A DNA stretch of 64,000 nucleotides from the NCBI GenBank assembly GCA_963740255.1, contig CAVUDO010000002.1:620001-684000 (forward strand), given 5' to 3'. This DNA is from CAVUDO01 sp963740255. Its GTDB lineage: Bacteria > Actinomycetota > Actinomycetes > Mycobacteriales > Cryptosporangiaceae. The position numbers were made by a program, and so were the translations under genes. The notes under the pieces were generated by a model. It worked only from the letters and a program-made list of their open reading frames with translations. It had not been told where the DNA came from and did no database searches. The first letter of the stretch is position 1; each line of letters starts with the position of its first letter. Below are positions 1 through 8,170 of the stretch, one piece after another.

Positions 1-51
1 GAGCCGCGCGACCCCACTCCCCGTCCACCGGGACATCGCCCGGGCCGGGTA
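1..51 (+). CDS. C-terminal tail of an upstream gene (partial)
   Basis: The frame that begins at base 2 and stops at TAG 49-51 has G or C in 15 of 16 third positions, unlike the other two frames, so it is the likely end of a gene that begins outside the window. Only 16 residues are visible and no family can be named. In related actinomycetes this place is often taken by steA/mctB-type genes, but that is inference from gene order alone. Confidence 0.4.
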
Positions 52-71
52 GCAGGAACGGCGCGGGCCGC

Positions 72-947
72 GTGAGCACGGCGAGACGGATCGCGGTCCG
101 GGTGGCACTGGCCGCGGGAGCCGCCGCCGCGACCAGGACCATGCTCCGGTACGCCGAACGCCTGCCCGAGCGCTCCCGCGAGAGCCTGGCGCGGGTCAAC
201 CACCGCGGCGAGCCGGTCAGCCTGGTGGAGGGCCCTGTGGTCGCGCTGGCCGCCACCGCGGCGGCTGTGGCCGGCGCGCCGTCGCTGGGGTTCGGTGCGG
301 CGGCGGCGGTCGCCGGGCTCGGCGCGGGCGCGGTCGGCCTCTACGACGACGTGGTCGGCGCCCGACCGGAGCAGCGGGCCGACAAGGGGTTGCGCGGCCA
401 TCTGGTCGCGTTGCGGCGGGGGCGGGTCAGCACCGGCCTGGTCAAGGTCGCCGGCATCGGCGTGGCGGGACTGCTGGCCGGACGCGCCGTGTCCCGCGGG
501 CCGATCGACACGCTGCTTGCCGGTGGCGTCATCGCGGGCACCGCCAACCTCGTGAATCTGCTGGACCTGCGTCCCGGCCGGGCCGTGAAGGCCAGCCTGC
601 TGCTCGGCGCGCCGCTGGTCGGCGGCCCGGCCGGTGCCGCGGCGGCGGGGGTGCTCGGCGCGTCCGGGGCGGCGCTTCCCGACGACCTCGGCGAACGCAC
701 GATGCTCGGCGACTGCGGGGCGAACGCGCTCGGCGCGCTGCTCGGCCTGGGCATCGCCGCACACACCGGCCGGTGGGGCCGGGCCGCGGTGTTCGGCGGC
801 CTGGTCGCACTGACCCTGGCCAGCGAACGGGTGAGCTTCACCGCGGTGATCGAGCGCACGCCCGGACTGCGTCACCTCGACCGGCTCGGCCGGCGTGCGC
901 TGCTGCGGCCGGCACCGGCCGCAGCAGCGCACGCCGCGACGCCCTGA
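72..947 (+). CDS. MraY/WecA-like polyprenyl-phosphate phosphosugar transferase homologue
   Basis: A 291-residue polytopic membrane protein of the MraY/WecA (glycosyltransferase 4) family. These enzymes move a phosphosugar from a UDP-sugar onto a polyprenyl phosphate. Visible family marks are YDD near residue 92, a DKGLRGHLxAL stretch near 104-114, TGLVKxxG near 120, NLxxLLDLRPGRAxK near 158-172 and GDCGANxLGA near 214. The GTG start at 72 follows an AGGAA at 54-58, a rather long spacing; no in-frame stop lies between it and the window edge. It is shorter than true MraY (about 350 residues) and sits upstream of murJ, so a role with lipid-linked envelope precursors is likely. The exact substrate is unknown. 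Confidence 0.75.
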   Translation: MSTARRIAVRVALAAGAAAATRTMLRYAERLPERSRESLARVNHRGEPVSLVEGPVVALAATAAAVAGAPSLGFGAAAAVAGLGAGAVGLYDDVVGARPEQRADKGLRGHLVALRRGRVSTGLVKVAGIGVAGLLAGRAVSRGPIDTLLAGGVIAGTANLVNLLDLRPGRAVKASLLLGAPLVGGPAGAAAAGVLGASGAALPDDLGERTMLGDCGANALGALLGLGIAAHTGRWGRAAVFGGLVALTLASERVSFTAVIERTPGLRHLDRLGRRALLRPAPAAAAHAATP

Positions 948-954
948 GACCGCG

Positions 955-2613
955 GTGGACCCGACGCAGTCCGACGACGCCAGCGCGGGTGCGGGGGGGG
1001 CACGGCGGGGGCTGGTCGGCTCGTTCCTGGCGGCGGCCGGCCTGATTGCGGCGGTCACCGTCGTAGCCCGGCTGGTCGGCTTCGGCCGGATCTTCGTCTT
1101 CACCTGGGCGGTCGGATACAACGCGGTCGGGGACATCTACCAGGCGGTGAACACGATCCCGAACATCGTGTTCGAGATCGTCGCGGGCGGTGCGCTGGCC
1201 AGCGTCGTCGTACCACTGCTGGCTGCCGCGGTCGACCGCGGCGACCGGACCACCGTGGACCGCTCCGCGTCCGCGCTGCTCACCTGGACGCTGGCGATCC
1301 TGACCCCGCTGGCCGTCCTGGTCGCGCTCGCCGCCGGGCCGATCGTCGAGGCCCTGCGTCCTGACACCGCGTCCCCGGCCGACCTGGCCCTGGGACGGAT
1401 GCTGCTGGTGCTGTTCGCGCCGCAGCTGGTGCTCTACGGGGTCGGCATCGTGCTCACCGGCGTACTGCAGGCGCACCGCCGGTTCGCCTGGCCGGCGGTC
1501 GCGCCGCTGCTGTCCAGCGTCACCGTGATCGCCTGTTACCTCCTCTACGCGGCCGTGGGCGGCGCGGCCGATCCGGCGGCGCTGTCGACCACCGCGGCCG
1601 TGGTGCTGGCCGTGGGCACCACGCTCGGTGTGGCCGTGCTCTCGCTGTGCCTGCTCGTTCCGCTGCGGGCGACCGCGGTACGGCTGCGCCCGACGTTCGG
1701 GTTCCCGCCGGGCGGGTCCGCCCAGGCGCGGCGGTTGGTGGGCAGCGGGGTGGTGGCCGTGCTGGGTCAGCAGATCGCGCTGGTGGTCGTCCTCAAGCTC
1801 GCCTCCGACGGCCGGGACGGCTCGCTGGTCGCCTACACCGTGGCGCAGACGCTGTTCCTGCTGCCGTGGGCGGTGCTGGCGGTGCCGGTGGCAACGTCGG
1901 CCTTCCCCCGGCTCGCCGCGGCCTTCGACACGGGCGACCTCCCCACGTACCGCGCGACGCTGCGGACGGCCACCCACACCGTGCTCACCGTGAGCGCCTG
2001 GGCGGCGGCGGTCCTGGTGGGGACGTCCGTTCCGGTGGCCGTGGTCGTCACCTCGGTGGGGCAGGCCGGCGGCGAGGCCACGGACGCCGTGGGCCAGGCG
2101 ATGGCACTGTTCGCGCCCGGCCTGCTCGGATACGGGCTGCTCGCGTTGCTGGCCCGGGCGCTGTACGCCGCGGGAGCGACCTGGTCGGCGGCGGTGGTTA
2201 CGCTGGGAGGCTGGTCCGTGGTGGTCGTCGCCGACCTGACGCTCGCCACCGTCCTGCCCGTCGCCGACCGGGTACCGGCCCTGGCGGCCGGACACTCGAT
2301 CGGGGTCACCGGGCTCGGCGTCGCGCTGACGGTGCTCACGGTCCGGACGGTCGGGCGGGACGCGCTGCGCGGCACCGTGCGGACGGTTCTGGCCGTGGTT
2401 GCGGCGGGGGTGCCGGCCGGGGCCGCCGGATGGCTGGCGGTCGCGCGCCTGCCGGGCGAGGGTGTGCTCGTCGCGCTCGGGCACGGTCTGGTGGCGGCGA
2501 CGGTGGTCACGGCGGTGTTCGGCGCGCTGGCCTGGATGGTGGGTGCGCCCGGTGTCCGTCCCGTGGTGCGCGCCATGCTACGACGGACCAGGCGGCAGAA
2601 GGAGCAGGTGTGA
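955..2613 (+). CDS. murJ: MurJ/MviN-family lipid II flippase
   Basis: A protein of about 552 residues of the MviN/MurJ branch of the MOP exporter superfamily, which flips lipid-linked peptidoglycan precursor across the inner membrane. The sequence shows about 14 hydrophobic segments and the family opening AxxxxxARLxGFGR followed by a conserved IPNIVFEIVAGGALASVVVP-like stretch after residue 60. An in-frame GTG at 895 would add 20 arginine/proline-rich residues inside the upstream gene. GTG 955, seven bases after that gene's stop, is preferred. No C-terminal pseudokinase domain, as found in mycobacterial MviN, is present. The last codons overlap the next glycosyltransferase start by 4 bp. Confidence 0.88.
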   Translation: MDPTQSDDASAGAGGARRGLVGSFLAAAGLIAAVTVVARLVGFGRIFVFTWAVGYNAVGDIYQAVNTIPNIVFEIVAGGALASVVVPLLAAAVDRGDRTTVDRSASALLTWTLAILTPLAVLVALAAGPIVEALRPDTASPADLALGRMLLVLFAPQLVLYGVGIVLTGVLQAHRRFAWPAVAPLLSSVTVIACYLLYAAVGGAADPAALSTTAAVVLAVGTTLGVAVLSLCLLVPLRATAVRLRPTFGFPPGGSAQARRLVGSGVVAVLGQQIALVVVLKLASDGRDGSLVAYTVAQTLFLLPWAVLAVPVATSAFPRLAAAFDTGDLPTYRATLRTATHTVLTVSAWAAAVLVGTSVPVAVVVTSVGQAGGEATDAVGQAMALFAPGLLGYGLLALLARALYAAGATWSAAVVTLGGWSVVVVADLTLATVLPVADRVPALAAGHSIGVTGLGVALTVLTVRTVGRDALRGTVRTVLAVVAAGVPAGAAGWLAVARLPGEGVLVALGHGLVAATVVTAVFGALAWMVGAPGVRPVVRAMLRRTRRQKEQV

Positions 2614-3701
2614 CGGAGCGGACCCGGGTGGCCCTGACGCTGGCCACCAGCACCGGGGGAGTGGGACAGCACGTCCGCTCGCTCGCGCGCGGCCTGGTCG
2701 ACGCAGGTCTCGCGGTGCGGGTATGCGGCCCCGCCGCGACCGAGCGGGTGTTCGCGTTCACCGAGGTCGGTGCGGCGTTCTCGCCGGTGGAGATCGCGGC
2801 GAACCCCCATCCGGTCCGGGACCTGCGGGCGGTCGCCGCGCTGCGGCGCGCCACCGCCGGTGCCCACGTGGTGCACGCGCACGGGCTGCGCGCGGGCGTG
2901 GTCGCGGCGCTGGGACGGCGCCGTCCGCTGGTGGTGACCTGGCACAACCTGCTGACCGGCTCCGGGCCGAGACACCAGGTGCTGGCGGGGCTGGAACGCA
3001 TGGCGGCCCGGGCGGCCGACGTGACCCTGGCCGCCTCGGAGGATCTGGCCACCCGCGCGTCGGCGCTGGGCGCACGGGACGTCCGGTTCGCGCCGGTCTC
3101 GGCCCCGCCACTCCCGGGCGCCGCCCGCAGCCCGGCCGAAGTGCGGGCGGAACTCGGCGTGGACTCCCGGCCACTGCTGCTCTCGGTCGGGCGGCTGCAC
3201 CCGCAGAAGCGCTACGACGTGCTGGTCGACGCCGCGGCGCGGTGGACAGCGGAGCAGTCGCCGCCGCTCGTGGTGGTCGCGGGCAGCGGACCCGACGAGG
3301 GGCGACTGCGGGCCCGAGCGGAGGCCGCCGGCGCACCGGTGCGGTTCCTCGGTCGCCGCGACGACGTCGCCGACCTGCTCGGAGCCTGCGACCTCGCGGT
3401 GGTGACCAGCGAGTGGGAGGCCCGGCAACTGTTCGCCCAGGAGGCGTTGCGGGCCGGCAAGCCACTGGTGGCCACGGCCGTCGGCGGCCTGCCGGGCATG
3501 CTGGCCGACGGTGCGGTGCTGGTGCCGGCGGGAGACGTCGACGCGTTCGACCGGGAGGTGCGCGCACTGCTGGCCGATCCCGCGAAGGCCACCGGCCTCG
3601 CGTGCCGTGGGCGGGAGGTCGCCGCCGCATGGCCGGACGAGGCCGACACGGTCGCGCAGGTCGTCGCGCTCTACGCCGAACTCACCGGACGCCGCGGATG
3701 A
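2610..3701 (+). CDS. GT4-family glycosyltransferase
   Basis: A 363-residue GT-B fold glycosyltransferase. The N-terminal half has TSTGGVGQHVRSLARGL, a typical acceptor-side glycine loop. The C-terminal half has LSVGRLHPQKRYDVLVDA near 188, GSGPDEGRLR near 217 and an E(x7)E-type donor site in SEWEARQLFAQEALRAGKP near 265. The GTG start overlaps the murJ stop (GTGTGA) and the stop overlaps the next start (ATGA), so the genes are probably translationally coupled. It probably builds a lipid-linked or wall glycan, because its neighbours are a phosphosugar transferase homologue and a flippase. Sugar and acceptor are not predictable. Confidence 0.82.
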   Translation: MTERTRVALTLATSTGGVGQHVRSLARGLVDAGLAVRVCGPAATERVFAFTEVGAAFSPVEIAANPHPVRDLRAVAALRRATAGAHVVHAHGLRAGVVAALGRRRPLVVTWHNLLTGSGPRHQVLAGLERMAARAADVTLAASEDLATRASALGARDVRFAPVSAPPLPGAARSPAEVRAELGVDSRPLLLSVGRLHPQKRYDVLVDAAARWTAEQSPPLVVVAGSGPDEGRLRARAEAAGAPVRFLGRRDDVADLLGACDLAVVTSEWEARQLFAQEALRAGKPLVATAVGGLPGMLADGAVLVPAGDVDAFDREVRALLADPAKATGLACRGREVAAAWPDEADTVAQVVALYAELTGRRG

Positions 3702-5908
3702 CGCCGGCGCGCCGGGTAACGCGCGTGCGCCGACTGGCCGTCGGGGCCGCGCTGGTCCTCACCGCGGCCGGGGCCGCCGGGCTCGTGGGTGTCCCGGCGC
3801 TCGCGGCCCCCGGAGACGAGGCGCCGTCGGTGGGTCAGGTCGTGGTGGTCGGCGTCGCGGGCCTGCGCCTCGACGACCTCGACGCGAGCCGGACGCCGGA
3901 ACTGGCCCGGCTCGCCGGCCGGGGAAGCATCGGCGCGCTGTCGGTGCGGTCGGCCGCGACGCTCACCTGCCCGGCCGACGGGTGGGTGACGCTCGGGGCC
4001 GGCAACCGGTCGGTCGGCCCCGCACAGCCCGAGGGGCAGGTCTGCCCGTCCGGATGGCCCGCACCGCCGCCGGTGCCCACGGCCGCCGGTGGGGGACAGC
4101 TCACCGCCCAGGACACGATCAGCGGCCGGAACGCCGGGCTGGACTTCGGCGCCGTGCCCGGTGCGTTGGCGGCGGGCGTCGGGTGTGCCACCGCGGTCGG
4201 TCCGGCCGCCGCGGTGGCCGCCGCACACCCGACCGGCCGCGTCGACGGGTACGCGGCGCGGCTCCCGGCCGATCCGGCCGGGCTGCTCGCCCGGTGCACG
4301 GTCACGATCGTCTCCGGGCCCACGGTGGACGACACGGGTCGGGCCGCCGACCTGGCGGCCGTCGACCGCGTCGTGGGGGCGGTCGAGCGGGCCCGCCGGC
4401 CGGGCTCGCTGCTGATTGTGGTCGGGGTGGCCGACGTCGGTCCGTCGGCGCGGCTGCACGTCGCGCTGGCCGACGGCCCGGGATTCGCGGGCGGCCGCTG
4501 GCTCGTGTCCGGCAGCACCCGTCGGAACGGATACGTGCAGCTCGTCGACGTGGCGCCGACAGTGGTGGCCGCGCTCGCCCTGCCGCCTGTCGCGTCGATG
4601 GCCGGACAGCCGATGACGGCCGGTGCCCGTCGGGACGGTTCGGCCGCAGCCGCTGTGGCCGAACTGGTCGACGCCGACCGCGCCGCGGTCGCCCACCAGC
4701 CGCTGGTCCAGCCCTTCTTCGGTGTGCTCGTGGTCGCCAACCTGGCGTTGATGGCGTATGCCACCGTGCTGTTCCTCCGCCGTCGTCCCCGGGCGGTCGG
4801 GGACCGTGGCGGGCCGTCGCCGACCTGGCCCGCACTGATGGGACCGCTACGCGCGGAGGCGTTGGAGATCGTGGCGGTCGCGCTGGCCGCCGTTCCGGCG
4901 GCGGGCTTCGCGGCCAATCTCCTGGCCTGGTGGCGGTCGCCGGTTCCCGTCCTGACCTGCGCCGCCCTGGTGCTGGCCGGGGTGGCGGCGGGCACGGTGC
5001 TGGCGTACCGCGGACCGTGGCGGCACCGGCCGTTCGGACCACCGGGATGCGTCGCGGTGTGCACCGGACTCATTCTCGGATTGGACGTCCTCACCGGCTC
5101 CAACCTGCAGCTGCACGCGCTCGCCGGCTACTCGGCGCTGGTCGCCGGCCGTTTCGTCGGCTTCGGCAACCTCGCCTTCGCGGTGTTCGCGGCCGGCTGC
5201 CTGCTCGGCGCCGCCTGCCTGGCGCAGGCGACGCGCGGGTGGCGCCGCACGGCCGTCTTCGCGGGCACCGGGGCGGTAGCGGTTCTGCTCACCGGCGCCG
5301 GCGCCTGGGGGAACGACGTCGGCGGAATCGTCGCCCTGACGCCCGCGTTCGTGATCGCGACCCTGCAGGCACGCGGCAGCCGGCTCTCGGCGGGGCGGAT
5401 CCTGGCCGCGCTGATGGCCGGCATCCTCACCGTGTCCGCGTTCGCCGCGGTGGACTACGCCCGGCCGGCCGAGCAACGGACCCACCTCGGGCGTTTCGTC
5501 GCCGACCTCTTCGACGGAACTGCCGGCACCGTCATCCGGCGCAAGGCCGAGGCGAACCTGAGCCTGCTGGTCGACAGCCAGCTCACCCTGCTCGTGCTCG
5601 CGGTCGCGCTGTTCGTGCCGCTGGTGCTGTTCGGTCCGGGCGGGCTGCGACGGGTGCACGGCCTGTACCCGTGCATCCGGGCGGGGTTCACGGGCACGGC
5701 GGTGGCCGCGGGCATCGGCTTCGCGGTGAACGACTCCGGCGTCGCCGTGCCTGCCTTCGCGGCCATGGTCGCGGTGCCGCTGGCCATCGCGGTCGCGCTG
5801 CGGGTGGCCGCCACTGCCGGCCAGGGCACCCGGCCGCGCCACCCGGCCGGGATCGACGCCCCGCCGCGCCCACGGCCGGACCGCACCTGCGAGGACGTCG
5901 TCTCGTGA
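3698..5908 (+). CDS. Alkaline-phosphatase-superfamily-like membrane protein, copy A
   Basis: A 736-residue protein. A signal-like segment (residues 10-30, ending PALAAP) is followed by a soluble domain of about 300 residues and then about ten hydrophobic segments. The soluble part resembles the alkaline phosphatase/phosphoglycerate mutase fold: VVVVGVAGLRLDDL at the start, RSAATLTCPADGWVTLGAGN, and YVQLVDVAPTVVAALALP near 285, which looks like the VQxxDxxPT strand of sulfatase-type enzymes. The usual set of metal-binding Asp/His residues is not clearly present, so activity is doubtful. It overlaps both neighbours by 4 bp and is followed by a paralogue of identical length. Conserved neighbours of murJ in actinomycetes include such proteins; the function is unknown. 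Confidence 0.6.
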   Translation: MTPARRVTRVRRLAVGAALVLTAAGAAGLVGVPALAAPGDEAPSVGQVVVVGVAGLRLDDLDASRTPELARLAGRGSIGALSVRSAATLTCPADGWVTLGAGNRSVGPAQPEGQVCPSGWPAPPPVPTAAGGGQLTAQDTISGRNAGLDFGAVPGALAAGVGCATAVGPAAAVAAAHPTGRVDGYAARLPADPAGLLARCTVTIVSGPTVDDTGRAADLAAVDRVVGAVERARRPGSLLIVVGVADVGPSARLHVALADGPGFAGGRWLVSGSTRRNGYVQLVDVAPTVVAALALPPVASMAGQPMTAGARRDGSAAAAVAELVDADRAAVAHQPLVQPFFGVLVVANLALMAYATVLFLRRRPRAVGDRGGPSPTWPALMGPLRAEALEIVAVALAAVPAAGFAANLLAWWRSPVPVLTCAALVLAGVAAGTVLAYRGPWRHRPFGPPGCVAVCTGLILGLDVLTGSNLQLHALAGYSALVAGRFVGFGNLAFAVFAAGCLLGAACLAQATRGWRRTAVFAGTGAVAVLLTGAGAWGNDVGGIVALTPAFVIATLQARGSRLSAGRILAALMAGILTVSAFAAVDYARPAEQRTHLGRFVADLFDGTAGTVIRRKAEANLSLLVDSQLTLLVLAVALFVPLVLFGPGGLRRVHGLYPCIRAGFTGTAVAAGIGFAVNDSGVAVPAFAAMVAVPLAIAVALRVAATAGQGTRPRHPAGIDAPPRPRPDRTCEDVVS

Positions 5909-8115
5909 GGCGGTGCGCTGCCGTGCTGCTCACCGCGGCGGCGGTCGGGTTCCCGCTGGCGGTCCCGGTCACCCCCGCTGCCGCCGACCCCGCGGACAGC
6001 CCCGTGGCCAACCACGTGGTGGTCGTCGGAGTATCCGGTCTGATCTGGACGGACGTGACCGAGAGCGGCACCCCGGTCCTGGCGGGCATCGTCGCGCGGG
6101 GTTCGGTGGGTGTCCTGTCGATCCGGTCCGCCCCGCAGGTCACCTGCCCCGCGGAGGGCTGGTTGACCCTGGGAGCGGGCACCTACGCGGCGGTCGCCGA
6201 CCCGGACCGCATCGACCCGGCCCAGGGGTGCGCGGCGAGGGCGGTACCCACCCCGCTGCCCGATGACGACGACGCAGGCGCCCGCATCCCCCGCACCGTC
6301 CAGACGCAGTCGCTCAACAGCCGGCTCCGGTTCGGTGCCCGGCCGGGCATGCTGGGCGCGCGGATGCCGTGCGCGGCCGCGGTGGGGCCGGGAGCCGCGC
6401 TGGGTGTGGCCGATCCGGCGGGCCGGGTCGACGTGTACGCGCCCGACCTGCCGGCCGAGCTCGGCGCCTTCCTGACCCGGTGCCGCCTCACCGCGATCGA
6501 CCTGGGTGAGCTTCCCGCCGACCGGCCGGCCAGGCGGGACGCGCTGCGGGCGGTGGACGCCGCCCTGGCGCGGATCCAGGCCAGCCGGCCCAGCGGCACG
6601 ACCCTGATCGTGGCCGGACTCGCCGAGACCGATCCGGGCACGGCGCGCCTGCACGTCGGCGTGGTGGACGGGCCCGGCTTCCGCGGGGGTTGGTTGCGCT
6701 CCCCGAGCACCCGTCGCCTGCCCTACGCGCAGCTCGTGGACCTCGCCCCCACGGCGCTGAACCTGCTCGGCTTCCCGAGCCCGGCCGACCTCGCCGGGCG
6801 CCCGTGGCGGGGGCAGGCCCCGGGGCGTCCCGCCGACCTGGCCGCCACCACGGCCGCGTTGGCCGACATCGATGCCGCGTCGGTGGCCCAACGTGAGGTG
6901 GTGCCGCCGTTCTTCCTGGGCTTCGGTGTCCTCTCGCTGGTCGTCTACGGCGCGCTGACCCTGCTCACCCGGAGCGCGCGGCTCACCCGGAGCACGCGTC
7001 GCGACGGCGCGCGTGGGCCGGCCGCGGCCCGCGGCCGACACCAGCGGGCGTTGGCCATGCTCGGCGTCGCCGCGGTGGGGCTCGCCGCCGTGCCGGGCGC
7101 CACCTACCTGGCCCACGAGGTGCCGTGGTGGCGGGCACCCTCGCCACTGGCCGCGGTGGCCGCGGCGACGCTGGTCGCGGCGGCCCTCGCGACCGCGGTC
7201 GCGTGCCTCCCGCCGTGGGGGCGGACACCGGTCGGACGGTTCGCCGCGGTCTGCGCGATATCGGTCGCGGTCGTCGGTGTGAACGTGGTGCTGGGCGGTG
7301 ACGCGCTGATCAACAGCCTGCTCGGCGAGTCGGCCACGGTGGCCGGGCGTTTCAGCGGTGTGGGCAACGTGATCTTCGGCGTGTTCGGCGCCGCGTCGGT
7401 GCTGCTGGCGGCGCTCGTGGCGTACGGGCGGCCGCGACGGGTTGCCTGGGCGATCCTGGCGGCGGTCGCGGTCCCGGTGGTGCTGGTGGACGGACTGCCC
7501 GCCTGGGGGGCCGATCTCGGGGGAGTGCTGACCCTGGTGCCGGCGTTCGGCGTGCTGGCGCTGCTCCTCGCCGACGCCCGGATCACCGTCGCCCGGATGC
7601 TCGCGCTGGCCTGCGGTGCCGTGGCGGTGGTCGGCGTGATCGCGGTCGCGGACTACCTGCGGCCGGAAGGGTCGAGGAGTCACTTCGGTCGGTTCGTGGC
7701 GTCGGTGCTCGACGGCGGCGCCGACTCGACGTTGGAACGCAAGCTACGGACCAGTCTCGACCTGCTGTTCACCGGTCCGCACACGGTCGCCGCGGTGCTG
7801 GTCGCCGCGCTGTTCGCCGTCGCGGTGTTCCGGCCGCCGGCCGCGCTGCGGGCGGCGTACGCCGCGAGCCCGCCGCTGCGGACGGCGCTGGTGGCCGCGG
7901 TGGCGTTCTCCGCAGTTGGCTTCGTCACCAACGACTCCGGTGTGGCCGTCCCGGTCCTGGCGGGGATGCTGGCGCTCCCGCTGGCGCTGGCGGTGAGCGC
8001 GTGGACGCTCACCCGCGGGCCAGGCGGAGGCGAGCCGCCCGGCGGGGAAGGAGCCGAGAAGTCCTCCGACACGCCGGTGCCGGAGATCGGTAGGGCGGCC
8101 GAGGTGTTACCGTGA
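5905..8115 (+). CDS. Alkaline-phosphatase-superfamily-like membrane protein, copy B
   Basis: A 736-residue paralogue of the preceding gene with the same plan: signal-like N-terminus ending in AAADP, extracytoplasmic domain (VVVVGVSGLIWTDV, RSAPQVTCPAEGWLTLGAG, YAQLVDLAPTALNLLGFP), then multiple membrane helices ending in NDSGVAVPVLAGMLALPLAL. The corresponding end of copy A reads NDSGVAVPAFAAMVAVPLAI. The GTG start at 5905 overlaps the stop of copy A. The two copies agree in motif order but have diverged at many positions, so this is an old tandem duplication. The gene closes the envelope operon; a perfect hairpin follows 12 bases later. Confidence 0.6.
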   Translation: MRRCAAVLLTAAAVGFPLAVPVTPAAADPADSPVANHVVVVGVSGLIWTDVTESGTPVLAGIVARGSVGVLSIRSAPQVTCPAEGWLTLGAGTYAAVADPDRIDPAQGCAARAVPTPLPDDDDAGARIPRTVQTQSLNSRLRFGARPGMLGARMPCAAAVGPGAALGVADPAGRVDVYAPDLPAELGAFLTRCRLTAIDLGELPADRPARRDALRAVDAALARIQASRPSGTTLIVAGLAETDPGTARLHVGVVDGPGFRGGWLRSPSTRRLPYAQLVDLAPTALNLLGFPSPADLAGRPWRGQAPGRPADLAATTAALADIDAASVAQREVVPPFFLGFGVLSLVVYGALTLLTRSARLTRSTRRDGARGPAAARGRHQRALAMLGVAAVGLAAVPGATYLAHEVPWWRAPSPLAAVAAATLVAAALATAVACLPPWGRTPVGRFAAVCAISVAVVGVNVVLGGDALINSLLGESATVAGRFSGVGNVIFGVFGAASVLLAALVAYGRPRRVAWAILAAVAVPVVLVDGLPAWGADLGGVLTLVPAFGVLALLLADARITVARMLALACGAVAVVGVIAVADYLRPEGSRSHFGRFVASVLDGGADSTLERKLRTSLDLLFTGPHTVAAVLVAALFAVAVFRPPAALRAAYAASPPLRTALVAAVAFSAVGFVTNDSGVAVPVLAGMLALPLALAVSAWTLTRGPGGGEPPGGEGAEKSSDTPVPEIGRAAEVLP

Positions 8116-8127
8116 AATCCCGTGGAA

Positions 8128-8149
8128 GCGCTGGCCATCGGGCCAGCGC
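8128..8149 (+). promoter_or_regulatory. Perfect 9-bp hairpin in the pyrG leader
   Basis: GCGCTGGCC and GGCCAGCGC face each other across a 4-base loop, between the envelope operon stop (8115) and the pyrG start (8171). There is no U-tract. It could terminate the upstream operon, as GC-rich actinomycete terminators often lack a U run, or act in the pyrG leader. Confidence 0.5.
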
Positions 8150-8170
8150 CGGAGTACGCGGGAGTTTCCC

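Noticed and set aside
1..75. Upstream gene end in the frame stopping at TGA 73-75
   Set aside because: Its third positions are clearly less GC-rich than those of the frame stopping at 49-51.
838..2484. Minus-strand open frame of 548 codons
   Set aside because: Antisense of murJ; composition is not protein-like.
5455..7683. Minus-strand open frame of 742 codons
   Set aside because: His/Arg/Gly-rich antisense sequence of the two membrane proteins, typical of GC-rich DNA.
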